Positions 38,058 to 49,405 of a stretch of DNA of 64,000 bases are shown here, piece after piece. How positions within the stretch are numbered: position 1 is the stretch's first letter; every line of letters begins with the position of its first letter. Position numbers and translations under genes: made by a program. The notes under the pieces were generated by a model that ran no database searches, was not told the DNA's origin, and saw only the letters and a program-made list of their open reading frames with translations. Source of the DNA: Pectobacterium wasabiae CFBP 3304 (lineage in GTDB: Bacteria > Pseudomonadota > Gammaproteobacteria > Enterobacterales > Enterobacteriaceae); the NCBI RefSeq assembly GCF_001742185.1, contig NZ_CP015750.1:3038001-3102000 (forward strand). The letters are read 5' to 3'.

Positions 38058-39080
38058 ATGTATTCAATTCGACTGGACGCGTTAGCTCAACAGTTGGATG
38101 CACAATTACACGGTGATGGCGATATCGTCATCACCGGTGTAGCTTCTATGCATTCGGCAAAAACTGGGCAAATTACGTTTCTTTCTGACAGTCGTTACCG
38201 TGAGCAACTGGCCGAGACACAGGCGTCTGTAGTCGTGCTGACGGAAGCGGATTTACCTTACTGTCAAGTTGCTGCGCTGGTAGTGAAAAATCCTTATCTG
38301 ACCTATGCTCGCATGGCTCAGTTGCTGGATACGACACCGCAACCGGCAACCGATATCGCCCCGAGTGCCGTCATTGCTCCCGATGCGACGCTGGGTCAAC
38401 AGGTGTCTATTGGCGCAAATGCCGTCATCGAGTCTGGCGCTCAGTTGGGTGATGGCGTTGTCATCGGCCCTGGCTGTTTTGTCGGTAAAAACGCCCGCAT
38501 TGGTGCCGGTACCCGTTTATGGGCAAATGTAACGATTTACCACCGCGTTGAGCTTGGTGAGCAGTGCCTTATTCAGTCTGGCACGGTGATCGGTTCTGAC
38601 GGCTTTGGCTATGCCAACGATCGTGGCAACTGGGTGAAGATCCCGCAGTTGGGAACGGTCAGAATTGGCGATCGAGTTGAGATTGGCGCGAGTACGACCA
38701 TCGATCGTGGTGCGTTGGATGATACGGTCATTGGCAATGGTGTTATCATTGATAACCAATGTCAGATTGCGCACAACGTCGTGATTGGCGACAATACTGC
38801 GGTCGCGGGTGGCGTCATTATGGCGGGGAGCTTGAAAATTGGCCGTTATTGCATGATCGGCGGTGCTAGCGTGATTAACGGGCACATGGAGATCTGCGAT
38901 AAAGTGACGGTAACGGGAATGGGGATGGTCATGCGACCAATCACTGAACCTGGGGTATACTCTTCGGGCATTCCTTTGCAACCCAATAAAGTATGGCGCA
39001 AAACTGCAGCGCTGGTGATGAATATTGATGAGATAAGCAAACGGTTGAAAGCCGTTGAACGAAAAGTCGATAACGTTTAA
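38058..39080 (+). CDS. lpxD: UDP-3-O-acyl-glucosamine N-acyltransferase LpxD
   Basis: A 340-residue enzyme that adds the second 3-hydroxyacyl chain in lipid A synthesis. An N-terminal uridine-binding domain is followed by a left-handed beta-helix of hexapeptide repeats ([20 protein letters not shown]), the region [17 protein letters not shown] with the catalytic His, and a C-terminal helix. Length matches the family (340-341). It begins three bases after the skp stop, so the genes are cotranscribed. Confidence 0.97.
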   Translation: MYSIRLDALAQQLDAQLHGDGDIVITGVASMHSAKTGQITFLSDSRYREQLAETQASVVVLTEADLPYCQVAALVVKNPYLTYARMAQLLDTTPQPATDIAPSAVIAPDATLGQQVSIGANAVIESGAQLGDGVVIGPGCFVGKNARIGAGTRLWANVTIYHRVELGEQCLIQSGTVIGSDGFGYANDRGNWVKIPQLGTVRIGDRVEIGASTTIDRGALDDTVIGNGVIIDNQCQIAHNVVIGDNTAVAGGVIMAGSLKIGRYCMIGGASVINGHMEICDKVTVTGMGMVMRPITEPGVYSSGIPLQPNKVWRKTAALVMNIDEISKRLKAVERKVDNV

Positions 39081-39182
39081 TCACTCGCGTTTTATTTGCG
39101 GCCTGCCTGAAGACACCTAATTTAGGGTCTGCGCAGGCCGTGTTGTTGATGGCATCAGTTTTTTATGGACAGGAAGAGTATT

Positions 39183-39638
39183 TTGACTACTGACACTCAT
39201 ACTCTGAACATTGAAGAGATTTTAGAATTATTACCGCACCGTTTCCCATTTTTACTGGTTGATCGGGTACTGGATTTTGAAGAAGGGAAGTTTCTGCGGG
39301 CGGTGAAAAACGTCTCTTTTAACGAACCCTTCTTCCAGGGGCATTTCCCGGGTAAACCCATTTTCCCCGGCGTGTTGATTCTGGAAGCCATGGCTCAGGC
39401 CACCGGTATTCTGGCGTTTAAAAGCGTGGGTAAACTGGAGCCGGGTGAGCTGTATTACTTCGCCGCCGTTGACGAAGCGCGCTTTAAGCGTCCGGTACAA
39501 CCAGGCGATCAAATGATCCTTGAAGTTGAATTCATTAAAGAGCGTCGCGGCGTTGCGCGCTTTAAAGGTGTTGCCAAAGTTGATGGCGAAGTGGCCTGTG
39601 AAGCGTCAATGATGTGTGCTCGTCGTCGGGAGTCCTGA
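39183..39638 (+). CDS. fabZ: 3-hydroxyacyl-ACP dehydratase FabZ
   Basis: A 151-residue hot-dog fold dehydratase of type II fatty acid synthesis. The catalytic His is in [20 protein letters not shown] and the catalytic Glu follows in the same region. I start at a TTG, because AGGAAG lies six bases before it and the protein ([13 protein letters not shown] after Met) then equals the Escherichia length; an in-frame ATG six codons earlier is the alternative. FabZ shares 3-hydroxyacyl-ACP substrate with the neighbouring LpxD and LpxA, which explains the conserved cluster. Confidence 0.96.
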   Translation: MTTDTHTLNIEEILELLPHRFPFLLVDRVLDFEEGKFLRAVKNVSFNEPFFQGHFPGKPIFPGVLILEAMAQATGILAFKSVGKLEPGELYYFAAVDEARFKRPVQPGDQMILEVEFIKERRGVARFKGVAKVDGEVACEASMMCARRRES

Positions 39639-39642
39639 TAAC

Positions 39643-40431
39643 GTGATTGATCAAACCGCCTTTATTCATCCTAGCTCGATTGTTGAAGACGGTGCCATTA
39701 TTGGCGCTGGTGTTCATGTTGGCCCTTTCTGTTACATCGGTTCTCAAGTTGAGATCGGTGCAGGGACGGTGTTGAAATCGCATGTCGTCGTCAATGGCGT
39801 CACTAAAATTGGTCGCGACAACGAAATCTATCAGTTCACGTCCATTGGTGAAGTGAACCAGGATCTCAAATATGCTGGGGAACCGACCCGCGTTGAGATT
39901 GGCGATCGTAACCGTATCCGTGAAAGCGTCACGATCCATCGTGGCACGACGCAGGGCGGTGGGTTGACTAAAGTCGGTAGCGATAACCTGTTGATGATCA
40001 ACACGCATATCGCACATGACTGCGTAGTGGGCAATCGCTGCATTCTGGCGAATAACGCGACGCTGGGTGGCCACGTTTCCGTCGATGATTTTGCGATTAT
40101 TGGTGGAATGACTGCGGTACACCAGTTCTGCATTATCGGTGCTCACGTTATGGTTGGTGGGTGCTCTGGTGTAGCGCAAGACGTACCGCCGTATGTTATT
40201 GCGCAGGGTAACCATGCCACGCCATTTGGTCTGAACATCGAAGGCTTGAAGCGTCGTGGATTCGAAAAAGAAACGCTGCATGCGATCCGTAACGCGTACA
40301 AGCTGCTCTACCGTAGCGGTAAAACGCTGGATGAGGTGAAACCGGAAATCGAAGCGCTGGCGGCTGAATATCCAGCAGTGCAGGCATTTACCGATTTCTT
40401 CGCCCGTTCTACTCGCGGCATCATTCGTTAA
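39643..40431 (+). CDS. lpxA: UDP-N-acetylglucosamine acyltransferase LpxA
   Basis: A 262-residue acyltransferase for the first step of lipid A synthesis. The hexapeptide beta-helix covers most of the protein ([20 protein letters not shown]), with the catalytic His in [13 protein letters not shown] and the C-terminal helical part [16 protein letters not shown]. The start is a GTG giving [10 protein letters not shown], four bases after fabZ; an ATG inside fabZ would add nine residues and is less likely. Length equals the Escherichia enzyme. Confidence 0.96.
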   Translation: MIDQTAFIHPSSIVEDGAIIGAGVHVGPFCYIGSQVEIGAGTVLKSHVVVNGVTKIGRDNEIYQFTSIGEVNQDLKYAGEPTRVEIGDRNRIRESVTIHRGTTQGGGLTKVGSDNLLMINTHIAHDCVVGNRCILANNATLGGHVSVDDFAIIGGMTAVHQFCIIGAHVMVGGCSGVAQDVPPYVIAQGNHATPFGLNIEGLKRRGFEKETLHAIRNAYKLLYRSGKTLDEVKPEIEALAAEYPAVQAFTDFFARSTRGIIR

Positions 40432-40434
40432 TCC

Positions 40435-41586
40435 ATGTCATCACGTCCTTTGACTATTGGGCTAGTCGCCGGAGAAACTTCCGGCGACATCCTTGGCGCT
40501 GGTTTGATCCGTGCGCTAAAAGAAAAGGTGCCCGATGCACGGTTTGTCGGCGTTGCTGGACCGCGCATGCAGGCCGAAGGCTGTGAAGCCTGGTACGAAA
40601 TGGAAGAGCTAGCCGTTATGGGCATTGTTGAAGTGCTCGGACGCCTTCCTCGTCTGCTGAAAATTCGGCGGGATTTGACCCAGCGCTTTAGTGAACTTCA
40701 GCCTGATGTTTTCGTGGGCATTGATGCGCCTGATTTCAATATCACGCTGGAGGGTAACCTCAAGCAGCGTGGTATCAATACTATTCACTATGTCAGCCCA
40801 TCCGTGTGGGCCTGGCGTCAAAAACGCGTTTTCAAAATAGGTAAAGCGACCAATTTAGTGCTGGCCTTCTTGCCTTTTGAAAAAGCATTTTACGATCGTT
40901 TCAATGTACCTTGTCGCTTTATCGGCCATACGATGGCTGATGCGATGCCGCTGCATCCCGATAAGCAGGCAGCACGCGCGATGTTGGGTATTGCGCCCGA
41001 TGTGCATTGTCTGGCACTGCTACCGGGTAGTCGTGGTGCCGAAGTTGAAATGCTTAGTGCGGATTTCCTTAATACTGCCGTGCTATTACGCCAGCATTTT
41101 CCCGATCTGGAAATCGTGGTTCCGCTGGTGAACAGCAAGCGACGTGAACAATTCGAGCGGATAAAAAGTAGCGTGGCCCCCGACCTGCGTGTGCATCTGC
41201 TGGATGGGCAAGCGCGTGAAGCCATGATTGCCAGTGATGCGGCGCTATTGGCATCCGGTACGGCGGCGCTGGAGTGTATGCTGGCGAAATGTCCGATGGT
41301 TGTGGGTTATCGCATGAAACCCTTTACCTTCTGGCTGGCGCAGCGCCTGGTCAAAACACCATGGGTGTCGTTACCGAATCTGTTGGCTGGGCGTGAGCTG
41401 GTGACGGAGCTGCTACAGACTGATTGTACGCCGGATAAGCTTGCTGCTGCGCTGCTACCGCTGTTTGCCGATACGGGCAAAATGGCTGAGCTACGCACGA
41501 CGTTTGTGGATTTGCATCAGCAGATCCGCTGTAATGCTGATGAGCAAGCCGCTCAGGCGGTACTGGAATTAGTAAAGCCTTGTTAA
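40435..41586 (+). CDS. lpxB: Lipid A disaccharide synthase LpxB
   Basis: A 383-residue membrane-associated glycosyltransferase of family 19 that joins lipid X and UDP-2,3-diacylglucosamine. N-terminal [42 protein letters not shown] and the C-terminal [20 protein letters not shown] are family signatures. It starts three bases after the lpxA stop and is followed by rnhB, the usual order. Confidence 0.97.
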   Translation: MSSRPLTIGLVAGETSGDILGAGLIRALKEKVPDARFVGVAGPRMQAEGCEAWYEMEELAVMGIVEVLGRLPRLLKIRRDLTQRFSELQPDVFVGIDAPDFNITLEGNLKQRGINTIHYVSPSVWAWRQKRVFKIGKATNLVLAFLPFEKAFYDRFNVPCRFIGHTMADAMPLHPDKQAARAMLGIAPDVHCLALLPGSRGAEVEMLSADFLNTAVLLRQHFPDLEIVVPLVNSKRREQFERIKSSVAPDLRVHLLDGQAREAMIASDAALLASGTAALECMLAKCPMVVGYRMKPFTFWLAQRLVKTPWVSLPNLLAGRELVTELLQTDCTPDKLAAALLPLFADTGKMAELRTTFVDLHQQIRCNADEQAAQAVLELVKPC

Positions 41587-41607
41587 TAAAAGCATATTAA
41601 TAAAACC

Positions 41608-42204
41608 ATGAGTGAAATATTTATTTACCCGCAGGCGACCTGTATCGCTGGCGTTGATGAAGTAGGCCGTGGCCCTTTGGTTGGTGCTGTCGTGACGGCG
41701 GCGGTGATCCTTGACCCGAGCCGACCGATTGTCGGGCTGGCGGATTCCAAGAAGCTGAGTGAAAAACGCCGGCTGGCGCTCTATGATGAAATCAACGAAA
41801 AGGCGCTGGCGTGGAGCCTTGGCCGTGCCGAACCGGAAGAGATTGACCAACTGAATATCCTGCATGCTACCATGCTAGCGATGCAGCGTGCGGTGGCTGG
41901 GTTGCCTATCGTGCCGGACTTTGTTCTTATTGACGGCAACCGTTGCCCTGCATTGCCGATGCGCGCTCAGGCGGTGGTTAAAGGGGACAGTCGTGTGGCA
42001 GAGATTAGTGCGGCGTCGATCATGGCGAAAGTCACCCGCGATCGTGAGATGGTTGAGTTGGATCAACGTTTCCCCGATTATGGTTTTGCCCAACACAAAG
42101 GCTACCCAACGGCGTTTCATCTGGAGAAACTGGCTGCACTGGGTGCCACTGAGTTTCACCGTCGGAGCTTCGCACCAGTCAAGCGTGCATTAGGGCTGGC
42201 GTAA
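41608..42204 (+). CDS. rnhB: Ribonuclease HII
   Basis: A 198-residue RNase H type 2 that removes single ribonucleotides and RNA from DNA hybrids. The catalytic acids are seen in [20 protein letters not shown] (Asp and Glu near residue 16), in DGNRCPAL, and in the [20 protein letters not shown] block. It lies between lpxB and dnaE as in other enterobacteria, with about 20 bases after lpxB. Confidence 0.96.
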   Translation: MSEIFIYPQATCIAGVDEVGRGPLVGAVVTAAVILDPSRPIVGLADSKKLSEKRRLALYDEINEKALAWSLGRAEPEEIDQLNILHATMLAMQRAVAGLPIVPDFVLIDGNRCPALPMRAQAVVKGDSRVAEISAASIMAKVTRDREMVELDQRFPDYGFAQHKGYPTAFHLEKLAALGATEFHRRSFAPVKRALGLA

Positions 42205-42280
42205 AACATCATCATTCATCCTCTGTGTTGTGATATCGCTATCGCAACGCTGACTACTCGATAAACTCTGGGATCTGGAT

Positions 42281-45200
42281 ATGGCCGAACCACGTTTTGT
42301 TCACCTGCGTGTTCACAGTGACTATTCCATGATCGATGGGCTGGCCAAAGTCGGTCCGCTGGTAAAAAAAGCGGCGGCGCTCGGTATGCCAGCGCTGGCG
42401 ATTACCGATTTTACCAACCTGTGTGGTCTGGTTAAATTCTATGGCGGCGCGCATGGTGCGGGGGTCAAACCTATCATCGGCGCAGACTTCTATGTCGAAA
42501 GCGATGAATTAGGAGATGAACTGGCGCATCTCACGGTGCTGGCCATGAACAATGAAGGCTACCAGAATCTCACGTTGCTGATTTCCCATGCTTATCAACG
42601 TGGTTATGGTGCAGCCGGGCCGACGATTGACCGTGATTGGCTGATTGAACATCAGGAAGGGCTGATCCTTCTGTCTGGTGGCCGCCGGGGTGATGTTGGC
42701 CGGTTTTTGCTGCGTGGTAATCAGGCACAAGCTGAACAGTGTGTGGCGTTCTATCAGGAACACTTCCCCCAGCGTTACTATCTGGAACTGACCCGTACAT
42801 CGCGTCCCGATGAAGAAAGTTACATACACTCGGCCGTGGAATTGGCAACCAAGTACGGGTTACCCGTTGTAGCGACTAATGAAGTGTGCTTTATCAGCAC
42901 TGATGATTTTGATGCTCACGAAATCCGCGTGGCCATTCACGATGGCTACACGCTTGACGATCCCAAACGCCCACGTCATTACAGCCCGCAGCAGTACATG
43001 CGCTCAGAAGAGGAAATGTGCGAGCTGTTTGCCGACATCCCCGAAGCGCTAGTGAACAGCGTTGAAATTGCCAAGCGCTGTAACGTAACGATCCGCTTGG
43101 GTGAATATTTTCTGCCGCAGTTCCCTACGGGTGAGATGAGCACCGCAGATTTTCTGGTTCAGTGTTCTAAAAAAGGGTTGGAGGATCGTCTCGAATTCCT
43201 GTTCCCTGAACCGGAAGTGCGTGCTGCACGTCGGCCGGAATATGATGAGCGTCTGGATATTGAGCTGGGCGTTATCAACCAAATGGGGTTCCCTGGCTAC
43301 TTCCTGATCGTTATGGAGTTTATCCAGTGGTCGAAGGATAACGATGTGCCTGTTGGCCCAGGACGCGGTTCCGGTGCAGGCTCATTGGTCGCTTACGCGC
43401 TGAAAATCACCGATCTAGACCCGCTGGAATTCGATCTGCTGTTTGAACGCTTCCTCAATCCTGAACGTGTCTCTATGCCTGACTTCGATGTCGATTTCTG
43501 CATGGAAAAACGCGACATGGTCATCGATCACGTTGCGGAAATGTATGGGCGTGATGCGGTATCGCAGATTATCACCTTTGGTACGATGGCGGCGAAAGCG
43601 GTTATTCGTGACGTAGGGCGCGTGCTCGGACACCCTTATGGGTTTGTCGATCGTATTTCAAAACTGGTGCCGCCCGATCCGGGCATGACGCTGGAAAAGG
43701 CGTTTGCAGCCGAGCCGCAGTTGCCAGAAATTTATGAAGCCGATGAGGAAGTTAAGGCCCTCATCGATATGGCACGCAAGCTTGAAGGGGTCACGCGTAA
43801 CGCCGGTAAACATGCCGGTGGGGTGGTGATATCCCCCACGAAAATAACCGATTTCGCGCCGCTGTATTGTGATTCGGAAGGGAATCACCCGGTTACCCAG
43901 TTTGATAAGAACGACGTGGAATATGCCGGGCTGGTGAAATTCGACTTCCTTGGCCTGCGTACATTGACCATCATCGACTGGGCGCTGGAGATGATCAACG
44001 CCCGTCGTGCGAAGCAAGGTCAGGAACCGATTGATATCGCCGCCATTCCGCTCGAGGATAAGAAAAGCTTCGACATGCTGCAACGCTCGGAAACCACTGC
44101 GGTATTCCAGCTTGAATCGCGTGGCATGAAAGATCTGATTAAGCGCCTGAAGCCCGACTGTTTTGAAGATATGATCGCTCTGGTGGCGCTGTTCCGCCCC
44201 GGCCCACTGCAATCCGGCATGGTAGATAACTTCATCGACCGTAAGCATGGGCGTGAAGCGATTTCGTATCCAGATATCGAATGGCAGCACGAGTCACTCA
44301 AGCCCGTACTGGAGCCGACCTACGGCATTATCCTGTATCAAGAACAGGTCATGCAGATCGCGCAGGTTCTGGCAGGCTATACGCTGGGCGGCGCGGATAT
44401 GTTGCGTCGTGCGATGGGGAAAAAGAACCCCGTCGAGATGGCGAAGCAGCGTGGTGGCTTTGAAGATGGTGCCAAATCTCGCGGCGTGAACGGTGAGTTG
44501 GCGGTTAAAATTTTTGACCTGGTGGAAAAATTCGCTGGTTACGGCTTTAATAAATCACACTCCGCAGCTTATGCGCTGGTGTCTTACCAAACGCTGTGGC
44601 TGAAGGCGCACTATCCGGCTGAATTCATGGCGGCGGTGATGACGGCCGATATGGACAACACGGATAAAGTGGTGGGGCTGGTTGATGAATGTTGGCGGAT
44701 GGGGCTAAAAATCCTGCCCCCGGACATCAATAGCGGCCTGTATCACTTCCACGTTAATGACGATGGCGAGATTGTTTACGGTATCGGTGCGATTAAAGGT
44801 GTAGGTGAGGGCCCGATTGAGGCGATTATCGAAGCGCGTAATCAGGGCGGCTATTTTAGAGAATTGTTCGACCTCTGCGCGCGTACCGACATCAAAAAGC
44901 TGAACCGCCGCGTGTTGGAAAAGCTGATTATGTCTGGGGCATTCGACCGCTTGGGGCCGCATCGCGCTGCGCTGATGAATTCATTGGCTGATGCGCTGAA
45001 GGCTGCCGATCAGCATGCGAAAGCGGAGGCCATCGGTCAGGTGGATATGTTCGGCGTGCTGGCCGATGCGCCTGAGCAGGTTGAGCAATCCTACAGTACG
45101 GTGCCGCCGTGGCCGGAGCAGGTGGTGCTGGATGGTGAACGGGAAACGCTGGGGCTGTACCTGACCGGCCACCCGATCACGCAATATATTAAGGAAATTG

Positions 45201-45763
45201 AACGCTATGCCGGTGGCGTGCGTTTGAAAGATATGCACCCGACGGATCGGGGTAAAATGACCACTGCCGTTGGGCTGGTGTTGGCGGCTCGCGTCATGGT
45301 CACCAAACGGGGTAACCGTATTGGTGTCTGTACATTGGACGATCGTTCCGGTCGGCTTGAGATTATGCTGTTTACCGATGCATTGGAAAAATATCAGCAT
45401 TTACTTGAGAAAGACCGTATCCTTATCGCCAGTGGACAGGTCAGCTTTGATGACTTCAGCGGCGGGCTTAAAATGACCGTCCGAGAGTTAATGGATATCA
45501 GTGAAGCGCGGGAAAAATACGCGCGCGGGCTTGCTATCTCGCTGACTGACAGGCAAATTGATGACCAGCTATTAAACCGTCTCCGCCAATCGTTGGAACC
45601 CCATCGATCGGGGACGATCCCAGTGCATCTCTATTACCAGCGTGAAGATGCGCGCGCCCGACTACGTTTCGGCGCAGCATGGCGTGTAACGCCTGCCGAT
45701 GCGCTACTGAACGAGCTGCGTACATTAGTGGGTAATGAGCAGGTGGAACTGGAATTTGACTAA
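42281..45763 (+). CDS. dnaE: DNA polymerase III alpha subunit
   Basis: A 1160-residue replicative polymerase. In order: N-terminal PHP domain ([20 protein letters not shown]), polymerase palm with the catalytic aspartates in [20 protein letters not shown] near residue 395, thumb and fingers ([17 protein letters not shown]), helix-hairpin-helix region, OB fold ([20 protein letters not shown]) and a C-terminal tau-binding domain. Length and sequence equal the Escherichia subunit. It is separated from accA by about 12 bases. Confidence 0.98.
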   Translation: MAEPRFVHLRVHSDYSMIDGLAKVGPLVKKAAALGMPALAITDFTNLCGLVKFYGGAHGAGVKPIIGADFYVESDELGDELAHLTVLAMNNEGYQNLTLLISHAYQRGYGAAGPTIDRDWLIEHQEGLILLSGGRRGDVGRFLLRGNQAQAEQCVAFYQEHFPQRYYLELTRTSRPDEESYIHSAVELATKYGLPVVATNEVCFISTDDFDAHEIRVAIHDGYTLDDPKRPRHYSPQQYMRSEEEMCELFADIPEALVNSVEIAKRCNVTIRLGEYFLPQFPTGEMSTADFLVQCSKKGLEDRLEFLFPEPEVRAARRPEYDERLDIELGVINQMGFPGYFLIVMEFIQWSKDNDVPVGPGRGSGAGSLVAYALKITDLDPLEFDLLFERFLNPERVSMPDFDVDFCMEKRDMVIDHVAEMYGRDAVSQIITFGTMAAKAVIRDVGRVLGHPYGFVDRISKLVPPDPGMTLEKAFAAEPQLPEIYEADEEVKALIDMARKLEGVTRNAGKHAGGVVISPTKITDFAPLYCDSEGNHPVTQFDKNDVEYAGLVKFDFLGLRTLTIIDWALEMINARRAKQGQEPIDIAAIPLEDKKSFDMLQRSETTAVFQLESRGMKDLIKRLKPDCFEDMIALVALFRPGPLQSGMVDNFIDRKHGREAISYPDIEWQHESLKPVLEPTYGIILYQEQVMQIAQVLAGYTLGGADMLRRAMGKKNPVEMAKQRGGFEDGAKSRGVNGELAVKIFDLVEKFAGYGFNKSHSAAYALVSYQTLWLKAHYPAEFMAAVMTADMDNTDKVVGLVDECWRMGLKILPPDINSGLYHFHVNDDGEIVYGIGAIKGVGEGPIEAIIEARNQGGYFRELFDLCARTDIKKLNRRVLEKLIMSGAFDRLGPHRAALMNSLADALKAADQHAKAEAIGQVDMFGVLADAPEQVEQSYSTVPPWPEQVVLDGERETLGLYLTGHPITQYIKEIERYAGGVRLKDMHPTDRGKMTTAVGLVLAARVMVTKRGNRIGVCTLDDRSGRLEIMLFTDALEKYQHLLEKDRILIASGQVSFDDFSGGLKMTVRELMDISEAREKYARGLAISLTDRQIDDQLLNRLRQSLEPHRSGTIPVHLYYQREDARARLRFGAAWRVTPADALLNELRTLVGNEQVELEFD

Positions 45764-45775
45764 TATAGGAATACT

Positions 45776-46735
45776 ATGAGTCTGAATTTTCTTGATTTTG
45801 AGCAGCCGATTGCAGAGTTGGAAGCGAAAATTGACTCGCTGACCGCAGTCAGCCGTCAAGACGAAAAATTAGATATTAACCTGGACGAAGAAGTCCAGCG
45901 CCTGCGTGAGAAGAGCGTTGAACTGACGCGCAAAATCTTCGCCGATTTGGGTGCCTGGCAGGTTGCGCAGTTAGCGCGCCATCCGCAACGTCCTTATACG
46001 CTTGATTATATTAAGCACATCTTTACTGACTTTGATGAATTGGCGGGCGATCGTGCCTATGCTGATGACAAAGCCATTGTCGGCGGGATTGCTCGTTTGG
46101 ATGGGCGTCCGGTGATGATCATTGGTCATCAAAAAGGACGTGAAACCAAAGAAAAGATTCGCCGTAATTTCGGCATGCCTGCTCCAGAAGGGTATCGCAA
46201 AGCGCTGCGCCTGATGGAAATGGCCGATCGCTTTAGAATGCCGATCATCACCTTTATCGACACGCCGGGCGCGTATCCGGGCGTGGGCGCAGAAGAACGT
46301 GGTCAGTCTGAAGCTATCGCACGCAATCTGCGTGAAATGTCGACGCTGCGTGTGCCAATCATCTGTACCGTTATCGGTGAAGGTGGTTCCGGTGGTGCGT
46401 TGGCTATCGGCGTGGGCGACAAGGTCAACATGTTGCAGTACAGCACCTACTCGGTTATTTCACCGGAAGGCTGTGCGTCTATCCTGTGGAAGAGCGCGGA
46501 TAAAGCGCCGCTGGCGGCTGAAGCCATGGGCATCATCGCGCCGCGTCTGAAAGAGCTGAAACTGATCGATACCGTGATCCCTGAGCCGCTGGGTTCGGCG
46601 CACCGTAACGTTCCAGTAATGGCAGAGTCACTGAAGGCGCAACTGCTGGCCGATCTGCTCGATCTCGACGGTCTGACGGAAGAAGAACTGTTGAACCGCC
46701 GTTATCAGCGTCTGATGAACTATGGTTACTGTTAA
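45776..46735 (+). CDS. accA: Acetyl-CoA carboxylase carboxyltransferase subunit alpha
   Basis: A 319-residue subunit that, with AccD, transfers CO2 from carboxybiotin to acetyl-CoA to form malonyl-CoA. The crotonase-like core has [20 protein letters not shown] near residue 160 and [15 protein letters not shown], the oxyanion regions of the family, and the N-terminal helix [17 protein letters not shown]. Length equals the Escherichia protein. It directly follows dnaE and ends before a terminator. Confidence 0.97.
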   Translation: MSLNFLDFEQPIAELEAKIDSLTAVSRQDEKLDINLDEEVQRLREKSVELTRKIFADLGAWQVAQLARHPQRPYTLDYIKHIFTDFDELAGDRAYADDKAIVGGIARLDGRPVMIIGHQKGRETKEKIRRNFGMPAPEGYRKALRLMEMADRFRMPIITFIDTPGAYPGVGAEERGQSEAIARNLREMSTLRVPIICTVIGEGGSGGALAIGVGDKVNMLQYSTYSVISPEGCASILWKSADKAPLAAEAMGIIAPRLKELKLIDTVIPEPLGSAHRNVPVMAESLKAQLLADLLDLDGLTEEELLNRRYQRLMNYGYC

Positions 46736-46813
46736 GTACAGTGGTTACTGCTGATGACGTGATTGTCTGATTGATTGTAGTATTATCAATCAGGCTATTC
46801 TGGCGTTACTCTG

Positions 46814-46847
46814 AAAATCCGTTGTCAGCAATGACAGCGGATTTTTT
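46814..46847 (+). terminator. Rho-independent terminator after accA
   Basis: AAAATCCG(T)TGTCA and TGACA(G)CGGATTTT pair around a short loop, with a run of six T residues at the 3' end. Confidence 0.85.
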
Positions 46848-46865
46848 GCTATGAGGGTTTGAATA

Positions 46866-47255
46866 ATGCTTAAGCTGCTCAATGTCCATCACATTGCGGT
46901 GATTGCCTCTGACTATGCACGCAGCAAGGCATTTTATTGTGATGTGCTGGGATTCACGCTAAACCATGAGATCTACCGTACCGCGCGGCAGTCGTGGAAA
47001 GGGGATCTCTCGCTGAATGGGGGTTACACCATTGAGCTATTTTCTTTCCCTTATCCACCCGAACGAGTTAGTCGGCCGGAGGCATGTGGTCTACGCCACC
47101 TGGCTTTTGCCGTGGCTGACGTTGAACAGGCCATTGCCTCTTTGATGCAGGCTGGTGTCGTCTGTGAACCCGTAAGGATCGATCCTGAAACGCAGCAGCG
47201 CTTCACGTTCTTCTCCGATCCTGACGGCTTGCCCTTAGAACTGTATGAGATCTGA
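46866..47255 (+). CDS. yaeR: VOC family protein YaeR (glyoxalase/bleomycin resistance fold)
   Basis: A 129-residue single-domain VOC metalloprotein made of two beta-alpha-beta-beta-beta units. Probable metal ligands are His in NVHHIAVIASDY, Glu in YTIELFSFPYPPE, His in LRHLAFAVADVE and Glu in LPLELYEI. The substrate is not known; glyoxalase-like or dioxygenase-like roles are both possible. It lies between accA and tilS as in Escherichia and overlaps the tilS start by 11 bases. Confidence 0.92.
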   Translation: MLKLLNVHHIAVIASDYARSKAFYCDVLGFTLNHEIYRTARQSWKGDLSLNGGYTIELFSFPYPPERVSRPEACGLRHLAFAVADVEQAIASLMQAGVVCEPVRIDPETQQRFTFFSDPDGLPLELYEI

Positions 47256-48594
47256 TGCCGTGAACTGCACTGAACCTGACGATGGATTGCTCCAGACGAT
47301 TGTGACGCAAACGGCCGGATGCGGGCCGATCCTGCTGGCCTACAGCGGTGGTCTGGACTCCAGCGTGTTGCTGCATCTGTTGGTGGCGGTGCGTCAACGC
47401 TCTGGGCTGGCTATTCGCGCGGCTTACATCCATCACGGCTTAAATCCGCTGGCAGATAGCTGGGCTGAACATTGTCGCCAGCAGTGTGAACGCTGGCAGG
47501 TGCCGTTTGCTTCGCTGCCGGTGACGGTTGAGGCGCAGAATGGCGGTATTGAAGCGGCGGCCAGAACGGCGCGTTATCGGGCGCTGCAGGCGCATCTGCA
47601 AGAAGGAGAAACACTGTTGACGGCGCAGCACCTTGATGACCAGAGCGAAACCTTTTTACTGGCGCTTAAACGCGGCAGCGGGCCTGCCGGATTGTCTGCG
47701 ATGGCGGCAAACAGTATGTTGGGCCATCATCGGCTTGTGCGTCCGCTGTTAGGGGTTTCTCGTCTCCAGTTGGAAGCTTACGCACAGCGGCATCAGCTCA
47801 GTTGGATTGAGGACGACAGCAATCAGGATGAACGTTTTGACCGCAATTTTCTACGCCGCCAGATCTTACCGCGACTGACACAGCGCTGGCCGCATTTCGC
47901 TTCCGCCGTGACGCGTAGCGCCCAGTTGTGTGCCGAACAGGAACAATTGCTCGATGAGTTGCTGGAGGAATCGTTGCAGGCGTTATGTCAACCGGATGGT
48001 GCGCTGAGTATTGACGGCCTGCTTCCGCTAAGTCCGGTGCGTCGTTTTGCACTCTTGCGGCGCTGGCTGGCGCAGCAAGGGGCGACGATGCCCGCGCGCG
48101 ATCAGTTGCAACGGCTTTGGGATGAGGTGGCGACGAGTCGTCAGGATGCGGAGCCGGTATTGCAGTTGAATCAGATGCAGATCCGCCGGTTTCGCCAACA
48201 TCTCTACCTGCTACCGATGATGCCGTCGCTAAAAGACTGCATTCTGCCATGGCAGCCGACGTCATGCCCGTTATCTCTCCCTGACAACTTGGGTACGCTG
48301 TTGCTGGGTGATAGTGGGATCGTGATTCGTGCGCCGGAAGACGGCGAGGTGGTGAGTATTCGCTTCTCGACCAGTAGAACCGTGCATATTGTCGGCAGAG
48401 TACATGGTCGGCAAATCAAGAAACTCTGGCAGGAGCTAGGTGTTCCGCCCTGGTGGCGCGACCGGACGCCGCTGGTGTTCTACAACGAGCAACTGATTGC
48501 CGCCGTGGGGCGATTTGTGACGCAAGCAGGGCAGGTGAGAGAACATCAACCTGTGTGGCACATTACATGGGAAAAACAAGTTTGGGAAAAATAA
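47245..48594 (+). CDS. tilS: tRNA(Ile)-lysidine synthetase TilS
   Basis: A 449-residue enzyme that converts C34 of tRNA(Ile2) to lysidine so that it reads AUA. The N-type ATP pyrophosphatase loop is LLAYSGGLDSSVLLHLL near residue 30; the catalytic domain continues with TAQHLDDQSETFLLALKRGS and ends WIEDDSNQDERFDRNFLR. Two C-terminal domains follow (IVGRVHGRQIKKLWQELGVPPWWRD). The chosen ATG overlaps yaeR; a GTG five codons later is also possible because no strong ribosome-binding site precedes the ATG. Confidence 0.95.
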   Translation: MRSDAVNCTEPDDGLLQTIVTQTAGCGPILLAYSGGLDSSVLLHLLVAVRQRSGLAIRAAYIHHGLNPLADSWAEHCRQQCERWQVPFASLPVTVEAQNGGIEAAARTARYRALQAHLQEGETLLTAQHLDDQSETFLLALKRGSGPAGLSAMAANSMLGHHRLVRPLLGVSRLQLEAYAQRHQLSWIEDDSNQDERFDRNFLRRQILPRLTQRWPHFASAVTRSAQLCAEQEQLLDELLEESLQALCQPDGALSIDGLLPLSPVRRFALLRRWLAQQGATMPARDQLQRLWDEVATSRQDAEPVLQLNQMQIRRFRQHLYLLPMMPSLKDCILPWQPTSCPLSLPDNLGTLLLGDSGIVIRAPEDGEVVSIRFSTSRTVHIVGRVHGRQIKKLWQELGVPPWWRDRTPLVFYNEQLIAAVGRFVTQAGQVREHQPVWHITWEKQVWEK

Positions 48595-48645
48595 GCCTAG
48601 GGAAAACGCCAAGAGAAGAAATTGATATTAGTTAGCCTCGAAGTA

Positions 48646-48673
48646 AAAACGGACAACCTGCGTTGTCCGTTTT
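48646..48673. terminator. Bidirectional terminator between tilS and rof
   Basis: AAAACGGACAAC and GTTGTCCGTTTT form a 12-bp perfect stem with a four-base loop. A-tract and T-tract at the ends suit both converging genes. Confidence 0.9.
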
Positions 48674-48719
48674 GGATACATTTCTTCAGCGTTTGCCGCT
48701 AAATGGAAGGAGAGGTTTG

Positions 48720-48974
48720 TCAGGATTCGCTGACGACGACTTTCCCGATTTCAGGATGACTGAAACTGACGATGTGATCGAGACGCAGTTCACGCGTTGT
48801 GCCGGAGGCTTCAATCACCAGATATTCGATCTGCTTACGTGAGATCATGTCACTGGCTTTACCGGTCACAACTTCACCATTACGTAGTTCCAGCGTCAGC
48901 GTCAGGCTCTGCTGACAGGTGGCTTCCAGGCTGTCGTAATCATCACAGTTGATGGGTTGATATTCATTACTCAT
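48720..48974 (-). CDS. rof: Rho-binding antiterminator Rof (YaeO)
   Basis: An 84-residue Sm-like protein that binds Rho and lowers termination. The sequence [18 protein letters not shown] at the N-terminus and [20 protein letters not shown] later match the family. I use the ATG giving [10 protein letters not shown], which makes the protein exactly the Escherichia length; two earlier in-frame ATGs exist. The start overlaps the end of yaeP by eight bases, so the two are coupled. Confidence 0.94.
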   Translation of the reverse strand: MSNEYQPINCDDYDSLEATCQQSLTLTLELRNGEVVTGKASDMISRKQIEYLVIEASGTTRELRLDHIVSFSHPEIGKVVVSES

Positions 48975-49167
48975 TGACATAATCACTCACCAATAAGTTA
49001 GCGGCGGCAAAAGCGGCCTGTTCCCTGACGGAGGATGGCAATGCCTCATTCGCGGCAATGCCATCCAGGGTTTTCAAAACACAACCCAGCGAATCGGGTA
49101 TATAGCCCAGATCGCCACTGGCGATCTCTGCGTATAAGCGACGTACTAATTCACAGTATTCTTGCAC
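48967..49167 (-). CDS. yaeP: UPF0253 family protein YaeP
   Basis: A 66-residue helical protein of unknown function. The family core is [20 protein letters not shown] followed by [17 protein letters not shown] start at a GTG: GGGAGG is positioned just before it and the product then has the family length; an ATG 13 codons upstream lacks this support. It is first in the yaeP-rof pair, as in Escherichia. Confidence 0.92.
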   Translation of the reverse strand: MQEYCELVRRLYAEIASGDLGYIPDSLGCVLKTLDGIAANEALPSSVREQAAFAAANLLVSDYVNE

Positions 49168-49405
49168 TATATCCTCCCTTAAAAGCTTAGCTCGGTAGAT
49201 ATTCATGCATCATCACTCGTTGTGCGCGCGATGTTGTAAGCCTACGAAGATAAACTCTATTTATCAAACCGACTATAGCATAGGGATTAACAGGATATCA
49301 GTAGTCCTTAGAGACCTAATCTATCGGTTACGTGGCGGATATCACCTTTACTGTGAGGATGACGCTAACTCAAGTAAACTAGGGGGAATAAAAACGAGGT
49401 CACTG

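Noticed and set aside
49205..49405. Upstream extension of yaeQ by 67 codons
   Set aside because: The family begins at MALKAT and a GAGGT site precedes that ATG; the extension covers the intergenic region of yaeP and yaeQ.
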